Below are positions 1 to 5,788 of a stretch of 7,647 bases of DNA, in pieces. The translations under genes were made by a program, and so were the position numbers. Under the pieces are notes generated by a model that was given only the letters and a program-made list of their open reading frames with translations, searched no databases and was not told the origin of the DNA. Each line of letters begins with the position of its first letter. The first letter of the stretch is position 1. Origin of the DNA: an uncultured Ruminococcus sp. (GTDB lineage Bacteria; Bacillota; Clostridia; Oscillospirales; Acutalibacteraceae); assembly GCA_902773245.1 (NCBI GenBank), contig CACYDY010000108.1:1-7647 (forward strand), in the 5' to 3' direction.

Positions 1-1046
1 AGGTAACCTCACTTGATAACGGCGTATTCGCTTATTCAAAAACACTGACCTCGGTTACCATTCCCGAAGGTGTCACAGATATTGGAAACGGAGCTTTCAA
101 AAACTGCTCGAATCTGAAAAAAGTTGTTTTGCCAAAATCGTTGACGACGGTTACTGACAGTATGTTTTACGGCTGTTCTGCTCTCACCGACGTCAAATTA
201 GGCTCGGATACGACTTCTATAGGAACAAACGCTTTCTGCTGCTGCGAGTCGTTAAAGACATTGAATCTCGGCGACAAGGTTACATCGATCGGCAATTCGG
301 CGTTTTCTCATACAAACTCTCTGGAAAGCTTGACTATCCCCCATTCCGTGACCAAGCTTGGAGAATATGTATTCGCATGGAGTTCCGTCAAAGAAGTGAG
401 AATATTGGGTTCTGTCGAAACGATCGAAACATTTGCATTCCACGATGCTGCTCAGCTGCAAAAGGTAGAGCTGCCCGACACACTCAAAACTATCAAAAAG
501 AGCGCATTTTGGGGCTGCTCCGCACTTTCCGAGATCAATCTCCCCGATTCTATCACAACGATAGAGGACAATGCGTTTTGGGAATGTGAATCTCTGACCG
601 AGGTTTATATTCCAAGATATATGACTACCATATCCGAGGGAACATTCTGCGGCTGTACGAAGCTTTCAAAGGTAGTTATCCCCGCCGGCGTCACCGAAAT
701 CAAGGGTATAATACCGTTCTATCGCTGCCCTGATCTGTCGATCTACGGATTCAGCGGTTCTGCTGCGGAAGCTTATGCCAATAAACATTACATCAAATTC
801 GTTCCGATCTCGGCTATTATTTACGGCGATTCGCTCTTCTACGGCAACGTTGACGGCGACGACAGTGTATCTTCAAGCGATGCGCTTCTCATTCTTCGTG
901 AATCCGTCGGACTTGAAGCATTCAGCAGCGAGCAAAGAAAATATGCAGACGTTAACCTCGACAACTCCGTTGACAGCGCCGACAGCCTCGCCGTTCTCAG
1001 ATACAGCGTAGGCTACACCGACAACGGCGTCAAAATCGGTAAATAA
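1..1046 (+). CDS. BspA-like leucine-rich repeat (LRR_5) protein with C-terminal type I dockerin, 5' partial
   Basis: The frame is already open at the window edge (first full codon at 3), so the N-terminus and any signal peptide are missing; 347 residues are visible. Residues 1 to about 255 are tandem repeats of about 23 residues with the LRR_5 pattern (xIGxxAFxxCxxLxxVxIPxxV), for example around TSIGTNAF and TTIEDNAF. They end in the usual LRR_5 cap, a GFSGSAAEAYANKH-like segment. A type I dockerin follows at about 278-340, with two 12-residue EF-hand-like calcium loops: N-V-D-G-D-D-S-V-S-S-S-D (282-293) and D-V-N-L-D-N-S-V-D-S-A-D (316-327), each followed by a helix ending in SVG. In this family a dockerin binds a cohesin on a scaffoldin or cell-surface anchor, so I infer a secreted protein held in a cellulosome-like complex, with the repeats serving binding or adhesion. 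No catalytic domain is visible in this part. Loop 2 has Leu where Gly is usual. Confidence 0.9.
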   Translation, partial: VTSLDNGVFAYSKTLTSVTIPEGVTDIGNGAFKNCSNLKKVVLPKSLTTVTDSMFYGCSALTDVKLGSDTTSIGTNAFCCCESLKTLNLGDKVTSIGNSAFSHTNSLESLTIPHSVTKLGEYVFAWSSVKEVRILGSVETIETFAFHDAAQLQKVELPDTLKTIKKSAFWGCSALSEINLPDSITTIEDNAFWECESLTEVYIPRYMTTISEGTFCGCTKLSKVVIPAGVTEIKGIIPFYRCPDLSIYGFSGSAAEAYANKHYIKFVPISAIIYGDSLFYGNVDGDDSVSSSDALLILRESVGLEAFSSEQRKYADVNLDNSVDSADSLAVLRYSVGYTDNGVKIGK

Positions 1047-1063
1047 TTATTGAATAATTGAAT

Positions 1064-1097
1064 AAAACCGAAGCTTATTTTTCGAGGCTTCGGTTTT
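1064..1097. terminator. Rho-independent terminator, probably bidirectional, between convergent genes
   Basis: The 11-base arms AAAACCGAAGC (1064-1074) and GCTTCGGTTTT (1087-1097) are perfect complements around a 12-base loop. T-rich sequence follows on the + strand (1094-1119), ending the dockerin gene. On the - strand the hairpin follows the stop of the Mrr-like gene by 11 bases and leads into TTTTATTC, so it can serve both genes. Confidence 0.85.
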
Positions 1098-1108
1098 TGT
1101 TTTTATTT

Positions 1109-1606
1109 TTATTTTTTTATTTTTTCATACAAAACCACATCGTTTTCCTTTGCAAGCTCCCTTGCTTTAACTGTCAGCTCGGAATTTGTAATAACTGCCG
1201 CCTTGTCCGCATTGTAGTGAGCCTTTGAAGCCACAACTTCCTGCACCGCTTTATTGGTGACTTTGCCCTTAAATCTTTTGCATTGGAAAACCCATTTTCT
1301 GCCCCAAAAATCGTATGCGATCACATCAGCCCCGTAATCTCCCGACGACGGAGTGACACAAACCTTGTGAAAGCCTTTCTTTTTGATAAGCTTTGCGCAA
1401 TACTCTTCAAATTCCTTTCCGGTCATTTTATCAACGGATTTGCCGCGGATCATTCTTTTTATTATCAGTAGTAATAAATATAAAACGGCAGCGGCTGCGG
1501 CATATTCTTTCTGACTGTTTATCAAAAAATAGAACGCAGCCAACAAAAAGATAACCGCTGTGACGGAATTGATGATATTTTTTAATAAATCCAATATGGG
1601 AAACAT
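1109..1606 (-). CDS. Membrane-anchored restriction-endonuclease-like protein (Mrr_cat domain)
   Basis: The product has 165 residues. Two hydrophobic stretches (about 11-29 and 35-50) look like a transmembrane hairpin. The basic segment KRMIRGK follows, which suggests the C-terminal domain faces the cytoplasm. Residues 60-163 match the Mrr-type PD-(D/E)xK nuclease fold: GKEFEEYCAKLIKKKGF with Glu66 or Glu67, then SSGDYGADVI with Asp94, then FQCKRFKG with Gln108 and Lys110 as the Q-x-K active-site pair, then VQEVVASKAHYNADKAAVIT. The active-site pattern looks intact, so nuclease activity is plausible. Mrr-family proteins cut modified or foreign DNA, but many small membrane-linked homologues have no known role, so the substrate is unknown. 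The start has GAGG about 10 bases upstream. It stands alone, convergent with the dockerin gene and divergent from htpG; no methyltransferase gene is nearby. Confidence 0.85.
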   Translation of the reverse strand: MFPILDLLKNIINSVTAVIFLLAAFYFLINSQKEYAAAAAVLYLLLLIIKRMIRGKSVDKMTGKEFEEYCAKLIKKKGFHKVCVTPSSGDYGADVIAYDFWGRKWVFQCKRFKGKVTNKAVQEVVASKAHYNADKAAVITNSELTVKARELAKENDVVLYEKIKK

Positions 1607-1900
1607 TTTTGAAACCTCAGCCTTCTTTATTGTTAATAACTGTCCACAACTTAAAGTTCATTTCCTGTCGACTACAAAATTCGATTCTATTTTACCGAAT
1701 TGACGTCACCCATACCCCCAACCCCTGCCTTAGATCGTCATATTTTCTTTAGCAGCAAACATCGTATTGTTAATCATCGAATAAACGTTTGTATATTTAT
1801 CATTATAACATTTTAATTTGATTTTTCAATATATTTCGGGAACGAACGCCGTTATTTTTCCACAAAAAAACGTATTCAAAAAAAGTTAACAAATCACCTC
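1607..1900. other. Gene-free part of the divergent control region between the Mrr-like gene and htpG
   Basis: This stretch is AT-rich and contains no convincing gene. It holds the likely leader and promoter of the - strand Mrr-like gene and a C-rich cluster at 1709-1729. The palindrome TGACGTCA at 1701-1708 is probably chance. I see no recognisable riboswitch or tRNA. Confidence 0.6.
1802..1829 (-). promoter_or_regulatory. Candidate sigma-A promoter for the Mrr-like gene
   Basis: On the - strand, TTGAAA (1824-1829) and a consensus TATAAT (1802-1807) are 16 bases apart. Transcription would start near 1795, giving a leader of about 190 bases before the ATG at 1606. The region is AT-rich, so a chance match is possible. 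No other - strand pair closer to the gene looked better. Confidence 0.45.
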
Positions 1901-1929
1901 TTGACAAAAACTGCAAATTGTTATATAAC
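1901..1929 (+). promoter_or_regulatory. Sigma-A promoter of htpG
   Basis: The -35 box TTGACA (1901-1906) is a perfect consensus match. The -10 box TATAAC (1924-1929) matches five of six bases, and the spacer is exactly 17 bases. The start site is expected near 1936, inside the CIRCE operator, so a bound repressor would block initiation. Confidence 0.88.
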
Positions 1930-1933
1930 TATT

Positions 1934-1960
1934 TTAGCACTCAGATAATACGAGTGCTAA
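1934..1960 (+). promoter_or_regulatory. CIRCE operator (HrcA binding site) of htpG
   Basis: TTAGCACTC (1934-1942), nine bases, then GAGTGCTAA (1952-1960) is a perfect match to the CIRCE consensus. The symmetry extends three more bases on each side (ATT and AAT, 1931-1963), giving 12-base arms. HrcA, stabilised by GroEL, is the known repressor at CIRCE sites. Placement over the predicted transcription start implies HrcA represses htpG and releases it on heat shock. In B. subtilis htpG is not under CIRCE control, so this is a lineage difference. Confidence 0.96.
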
Positions 1961-1973
1961 AATCTAAAACACC

Positions 1974-1977
1974 GAGG
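1974..1977 (+). promoter_or_regulatory. Ribosome binding site of htpG
   Basis: GAGG followed by T lies nine bases before the ATG at 1987. This fixes the start, which also gives the usual HtpG N-terminus. Confidence 0.75.
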
Positions 1978-1986
1978 TAATTATAT

Positions 1987-3861
1987 ATGGCTAAAACAGA
2001 ATTTAAGTCGGAATCCAAAAGACTTCTCGACTTGATGATTAACTCTATTTATACTCACAAAGAAATTTTCCTCAGAGAGATCATCTCCAATGCGAGCGAC
2101 GCTATCGACAAGCTCTACTACATCTCTCTCACCGATCAGAATGTGGGACTTAACAAAGACGATTTCAAAATTCATATCGAAATCGACAAGCCTAACAGAA
2201 TTATTACCGTTTCCGACAACGGAATCGGCATGGATAAAGACGATCTCGACAACAATCTCGGAACTATCGCAAACAGCGGTTCTTTCAAATTCAAGCAGGA
2301 AAACGAAAAGAATGACGACGTTGACATTATCGGTCAGTTTGGCGTTGGATTTTACTCCGCTTTCATGGTTGCAAGCGAGATCACCGTCGAAACAAAGAAA
2401 TACAACTGCCCCACCGCTTACCGCTGGAACAGCTCGGGCGTCGACGGCTACGAGATTACCGAAATCGAAAAGGATACCGTCGGCACAAAGATTATCCTCA
2501 AAATCAAAGAGGACACTGAAAACGAAAAGTATTCGGAATACCTTGAAAAATACAAAATTTCTGCGCTTGTTACAAAATACTCCGACTATATCCGCTACCC
2601 GATAATCATGGAAATGGAACACAGAAAGCTCCGTGAGGACTGCGACTTGGAACACCCCGAATACGACGAGGTCAAAGAGGACGAGGTTCTCAACAGCATG
2701 GTTCCGATCTGGCAGCGCAGCAAAAAAGATGTCACTGACGATGAGTACAACGAATTTTACAAACAAAAATTCTTCGACTTTGAGAACCCTGCCAAGGTCT
2801 TTTCCAACTCCGTTGAGGGAATTGTAACATTCAAGTCACTGCTTTACATTCCGTCAAAGGTTCCGTTTGATTACTACACAAAGGAATACAAAAAAGGACT
2901 CCAGCTCTACAGCAGCGGCGTTTTAATAATGGACAAGTGCCCCGATCTTCTTCCCGAGCATTTTGCTTTTGTGAAAGGCGTTGTCGATTCGCAGGATCTT
3001 TCGCTCAACATTTCAAGAGAAATGCTGCAGCACGACAGACAGCTCAAAAACATTGCGGGCACACTTGAAAAGAAAATCAAAAACGAGCTTGCTTCGTGGC
3101 TGAAAAACGACAGAGAAGCCTACGAAAAGTTTTACGCTAACTTCGGCAGACAGCTCAAATACGGACTCGTTGCCGACTACGGCGCTCACAAGGACGTTGT
3201 TAAGGATCTTGTGCTTTTCTATTCGTCAACGGAAAAGAAGCTTGTAACTCTCAAAGAATACACCGAAAGAATGGCAGAGGATCAAAAAGAGATCTACTTT
3301 GCAACGGGAGAAAGCATTGAGAACATTGACAAGCTTCCGCAAACTGAATATTTCCGTGACAAGAACAAGGAGATCCTCTATTGCCCCGAGGAAATAGACG
3401 AATTTGCATTCCAGAGCATGGGCGATTACAACGACAAAAAATTCAAAAACATCGTCAACGAGGACATCGAAGAGGAAGCTCAGCCCAACGATGAAAACAA
3501 AAACGATGATTCAACGCTTAAATTTATCAAAGACATTCTCGGCGACAAGGTTCAGGAGGTTGTATTCTCGAAGAAGCTCAAAAGCCACCCTGTTTGCCTG
3601 ACAGCAAAAGGCGGAGTTTCGTTTGAAATGGAGAAGTATATGTCCATGGCGCAGCCCGAAGCCCGTGTCAAGGCAGAGAGAGTTCTGGAGATCAACGCTT
3701 CTCACCCGGCTGTAAATGCGCTTATTGCAAACATTACGGCAGACAAGGATAAAGCAGAAAAGTACGCAAAGCTTCTTTACAGCCAAGCAGTGATAATTGC
3801 AGGCTTGCAGCTTGAAGATCCTTCGGAATACGCCGATCTTGTTTGCAGCCTGATGAACTGA
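1987..3861 (+). CDS. htpG: Molecular chaperone HtpG (bacterial Hsp90)
   Basis: The 624-residue product has the full Hsp90 length and order. The N-terminal GHKL ATPase domain (1 to about 215) shows REIISNASDAIDKL with Glu31 and Asn35, SDNGIGMD with adenine-contacting Asp77, the lid motif GQFGVGF (116-122), and a GT pair at 166-167. The middle domain (about 235-510) contains IWQRSKKDVTDDEYNEFYK, the client and ATP region LLYIPSKVPFD, and LSLNISREMLQ with catalytic Arg344 and Gln348. The C-terminal part (about 520-624) fits the dimerisation domain. HtpG is a cytosolic homodimer that remodels client proteins using ATP, often with DnaK. All key residues are present, so it should be active. It is a single-gene unit with its own promoter, CIRCE operator and terminator. 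Confidence 0.98.
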   Translation: MAKTEFKSESKRLLDLMINSIYTHKEIFLREIISNASDAIDKLYYISLTDQNVGLNKDDFKIHIEIDKPNRIITVSDNGIGMDKDDLDNNLGTIANSGSFKFKQENEKNDDVDIIGQFGVGFYSAFMVASEITVETKKYNCPTAYRWNSSGVDGYEITEIEKDTVGTKIILKIKEDTENEKYSEYLEKYKISALVTKYSDYIRYPIIMEMEHRKLREDCDLEHPEYDEVKEDEVLNSMVPIWQRSKKDVTDDEYNEFYKQKFFDFENPAKVFSNSVEGIVTFKSLLYIPSKVPFDYYTKEYKKGLQLYSSGVLIMDKCPDLLPEHFAFVKGVVDSQDLSLNISREMLQHDRQLKNIAGTLEKKIKNELASWLKNDREAYEKFYANFGRQLKYGLVADYGAHKDVVKDLVLFYSSTEKKLVTLKEYTERMAEDQKEIYFATGESIENIDKLPQTEYFRDKNKEILYCPEEIDEFAFQSMGDYNDKKFKNIVNEDIEEEAQPNDENKNDDSTLKFIKDILGDKVQEVVFSKKLKSHPVCLTAKGGVSFEMEKYMSMAQPEARVKAERVLEINASHPAVNALIANITADKDKAEKYAKLLYSQAVIIAGLQLEDPSEYADLVCSLMN

Positions 3862-3890
3862 TCCGATCCCTTTAATCCCTCCCCACTTGT

Positions 3891-3935
3891 CATAGGCTTT
3901 TCGGCAAATTGGCTGAAAAGCCTATGCGTGTTTTT
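3891..3935 (+). terminator. Rho-independent terminator of htpG
   Basis: The perfect 12-base arms CATAGGCTTTTC (3891-3902) and GAAAAGCCTATG (3915-3926) enclose a 12-base loop. CGTG and five T residues (3931-3935) follow, 29 bases after the htpG stop. The - strand lacks a T-run here, so it acts on htpG. Confidence 0.85.
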
Positions 3936-4002
3936 GACTCGATTTGTTAGGCAAGCAAAATGAGTGTCAAGCCCGCAGGGCGTGACTTAATCAGTGGTTC
4001 CT
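3934..4002. repeat. Nested imperfect inverted repeats, possible insertion-element or MITE remnant
   Basis: GTCA-A-GCCC, the loop GCA, then GGGC-G-TGAC (3966-3986) forms a compact hairpin with one mismatch. A looser inverted repeat pairs TTGACTCGATTTG (3934 on) with CAAAATGAGTGTCAA (ending 3970). The sequence ACTTAATCAGTGGTTCC (3985-4001), read on the - strand, begins GGAACC and ends TTAAGT, which resembles IS5-type terminal repeats. No matching second end or transposase is visible in the window. Calling it a mobile remnant is inference. Confidence 0.3.
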
Positions 4003-4037
4003 TAGGTTTTTCTCGGCGTCAAATTCAACACACCACA

Positions 4038-4076
4038 AAAAAGCAGTGACAGTTTTTTCAACCGTCACTGCTTTTT
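4038..4076 (-). terminator. Rho-independent terminator of the rsmD-coaD operon
   Basis: AAAAAGCAGTGAC (4038-4050) and GTCACTGCTTTTT (4064-4076) are perfect complements, with a small inner GTT/AAC stem. On the - strand the hairpin is followed by a run of T, 27 bases after the stop of the coiled-coil gene. The + strand also ends in five T residues, so it may back up htpG termination. Confidence 0.88.
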
Positions 4077-4102
4077 CTATAATATCCGTTCGGAAAAACA
4101 AA

Positions 4103-4579
4103 TTACTCTTCGTTCTTCTGCGAACCGGGTTTTCTTTGAGCTTGAACAATAGACTGTCTTTTCTTTTGGAAATCGGCAAGGTTAGCCGAAAGCGCCATTT
4201 CGGTACGCTCCAAAAGATTGTCAACATAGTTGTTTGCGGCATTCTTGACTTTTTTAGCCATTGTTTCGGCTTCGGCAACTATTCTCTCGGCCTCTTGTCT
4301 TGCCTGGACAACAACCTCGTTGTTTTCGAGCATATCGTTTCTCTTCTTTTCGGCAACGCTGATGATCGCCTCGGCTTCCTTTTTGGCATCGCTGAGAATC
4401 TTGGTTCTGTCTGCTACAATAGCCTTGGCCTGTCGGGTTTCAGCAGGAAGATTAGCCTTGATCTCGTCGATAATATCGGCTATCTGAGCTTTGTCAACCA
4501 TTGTTTTGTTAACAACCGGCAGTTCCTTTGAGTCCTCCAACAGGTCAGTCAAATCGTCAAGCAAATCCTCAACCTTCAT
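4103..4579 (-). CDS. Coiled-coil protein encoded downstream of coaD (ATP synthase stalk-like, often labelled 'ATPase')
   Basis: The 158-residue product starts MKVEDLLDDLTDLLEDSKELP. A short acidic N-terminal region and a VDKAQIADIIDEIKANLP segment (28-45) are followed by a long helix rich in Ala, Glu, Lys and Arg (about 46-145), including RQAKAIVADRTKIL and repeated AExI heptads. The tail (PGSQKNEE) is charged. This composition resembles the stalk subunits b or E/H of rotary ATPases. Clostridial relatives beside coaD are often called ATPase, yet there is no Walker A or B motif, so the label should not be read as an activity. The ATG at 4579 is chosen because GGAGGAGGG lies about seven bases upstream; the longer reading back to 4672 would lie inside coaD. 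Its first 11 bases overlap coaD, suggesting coupled translation. Its function is unknown to me; a structural or scaffolding role is an inference. Confidence 0.82.
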   Translation of the reverse strand: MKVEDLLDDLTDLLEDSKELPVVNKTMVDKAQIADIIDEIKANLPAETRQAKAIVADRTKILSDAKKEAEAIISVAEKKRNDMLENNEVVVQARQEAERIVAEAETMAKKVKNAANNYVDNLLERTEMALSANLADFQKKRQSIVQAQRKPGSQKNEE

Positions 4580-5069
4580 TATTTTTCCCTCCTCCACATA
4601 ATCTGTCACGAATTTCGTCATGGATACATTCAGGTACAAAGTCCCTGATGTTGCCCCCAAAACTTGCAACATTTTTTACAATACTTGAGCTGAGATACAT
4701 ATTTTCCGCCCGTGATGTGAAAAATATGGTTTCAAGCTCCGGATTGAGCATTTTATTGGTAAGTGCCATCTGAAATTCATATTCAAAATCCGAAACGGCA
4801 CGCAATCCTTTTACTACGGCGGTTGCATTTCGCTCTCTCGCATAATCTGCCAACAGTCCTTCGCATGAAACAACCTCAACATTTTCGAGATCACCCACAA
4901 CCTCATTCAAAAAGTGGATCCTTTCCTCTATGCTGAAACAAGGCGTTTTTGCCTTGTTCACAAAAACGGCAACGATAACCTTGTCAAAGGTGTTTGCTGC
5001 CCTTTTTATTATATCAACATGTCCCAGCGTCACGGGATCAAAGCTGCCCGGACATATAACGGTACGCAT
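4569..5069 (-). CDS. coaD: Phosphopantetheine adenylyltransferase
   Basis: CoaD transfers AMP from ATP to 4'-phosphopantetheine, the fourth step of coenzyme A synthesis, in the cytosol as a hexamer. The 166-residue product is of normal length. It shows the nucleotidyltransferase signature PGSFDPVTLGH with Ser9 and the T-L-G-H motif ending at His17. Lys41 lies in NKAKTPCF, Arg90 in VVKGLRAVSDFEYEFQMA, and the C-terminal ATP-binding segment YLSSSIVK is at 125-132. The start at 5069 follows GAGGAGG by about six bases and gives the standard MRTVICPGSFDP N-terminus. It lies 28 bases after rsmD and overlaps the next gene by 11 bases. Its last codons (Gly-Gly-Gly-Lys) also form the Shine-Dalgarno site of the coiled-coil gene, which may explain the unusual glycine-rich tail. 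Confidence 0.97.
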   Translation of the reverse strand: MRTVICPGSFDPVTLGHVDIIKRAANTFDKVIVAVFVNKAKTPCFSIEERIHFLNEVVGDLENVEVVSCEGLLADYARERNATAVVKGLRAVSDFEYEFQMALTNKMLNPELETIFFTSRAENMYLSSSIVKNVASFGGNIRDFVPECIHDEIRDRLCGGGKNNEG

Positions 5070-5097
5070 GATATTCCTCCTCAAATCACCGCTGTTT

Positions 5098-5649
5098 TCA
5101 TTCCTCGGCAAACTCTTTGTGACAATAGCTGGTAATTTTTATTTTTCCGTACTTATACACTCTGTATCTGACAAAATCGGTAAGCTTCTCGGGCATTTCC
5201 TCGTTTGACGGGGATTCGCACAAAATCAGACCGGTTTTGTTCATAACTCGCTCTGTTTTCGAAAGAGCGGACTGCAAAAGCCCCGTCCCATACGGCGGGT
5301 CAAGAAAAGCAAAATCGAATTTTTCACCCGTAACATTCAGAAAACTTATCGAATCCGACATCACTATCTTCGCATTTTCGCCAAGCTTTGTTGTTTGAAG
5401 ATTTCTTTTCACAATTGCGGCCGACTCTCGTCTGTTGTCAACGAACACGACATTCTTGGCGCCTCGGCTTAAAGCCTCGATGCCCATTTGACCCGAACCG
5501 GCAAACAAGTCAAGGAAACGCCTGCCCTCAATATCAAACTGAATAATACTGAACACCGCTTCTTTGACCCTGTCCGTGGTAGGACGAACGTCGTCACCCA
5601 CAAGCTGTTCAAGCTTTCTGCCCCTGGCAGTTCCTGTTATTACTCGCAT
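5098..5649 (-). CDS. rsmD: 16S rRNA (guanine(966)-N2)-methyltransferase
   Basis: RsmD uses S-adenosylmethionine to methylate N2 of G966 in 16S rRNA during 30S assembly. The 183-residue product matches the family length. It begins MRVITGTARGRKL, followed by RPTTDRVKEAVFSII (22-36). Motif I is DLFAGSGQMGIEALSRGA (47-64), an acidic residue at Asp71 (VFVDN) fits SAM ribose binding, and the catalytic DPPY is at 117-120. The ATG at 5649 has AGGAG eight bases upstream. It is the first gene of the rsmD-coaD-coiled-coil operon, a pairing common in Firmicutes (ylbH and coaD in B. subtilis). Confidence 0.96.
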   Translation of the reverse strand: MRVITGTARGRKLEQLVGDDVRPTTDRVKEAVFSIIQFDIEGRRFLDLFAGSGQMGIEALSRGAKNVVFVDNRRESAAIVKRNLQTTKLGENAKIVMSDSISFLNVTGEKFDFAFLDPPYGTGLLQSALSKTERVMNKTGLILCESPSNEEMPEKLTDFVRYRVYKYGKIKITSYCHKEFAEE

Positions 5650-5676
5650 ATTAAACTCCTAATTTTTACTAAAAAA

Positions 5677-5706
5677 AGTATAACACATTTGTTACTATTT
5701 TGTCAA
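5677..5706 (-). promoter_or_regulatory. Sigma-A promoter of the rsmD-coaD operon
   Basis: On the - strand a perfect TTGACA (5701-5706) and TATACT (5677-5682) are 18 bases apart; TTATAC (5678-5683) with a 17-base spacer is the alternative. The start site would fall near 5670, about 20 bases before the rsmD ATG. No operator is evident. Confidence 0.75.
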
Positions 5707-5788
5707 CCTTTTTTAATAACATTTTTTTATTTTTTATTATTTAATGTGATAAATTTAAAATTCTGACATCGTTTCCGTTTTTATTTTG

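Noticed and set aside
1617..1661. 14-codon frame on the - strand just before the Mrr-like gene, as a possible leader peptide
   Set aside because: The possible ribosome site is too close to its ATG, there is no attenuator hairpin or codon run, and a short frame like this is expected by chance.
1981..2766. Long open frame of 261 codons on the - strand opposite htpG
   Set aside because: It lies wholly antisense to the conserved N-terminal half of htpG, has no Shine-Dalgarno site of note, and its Val/Phe/Asp-rich composition is what the complement of htpG codons gives.
4046..4531. Open frame of 161 codons on the + strand
   Set aside because: It is antisense to the coiled-coil gene and begins inside the terminator hairpin. 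The - strand reading has a strong Shine-Dalgarno site, family-like sequence and operon context.
4580..4672. Upstream extension of the coiled-coil gene to an ATG at 4672
   Set aside because: The extra 31 residues would be encoded inside conserved coaD sequence, and the Shine-Dalgarno site lies just before the ATG at 4579.
5070..5111. Upstream extension of coaD to an ATG at 5111
   Set aside because: The added residues do not belong to the CoaD fold, and GAGGAGG is placed for the ATG at 5069, which yields the standard N-terminus.
5707..5788. Possible terminator or leader between uvrC and rsmD
   Set aside because: The stretch is nearly all A and T with no GC-bearing stem. I could not support a terminator, only the rsmD promoter just next to it.
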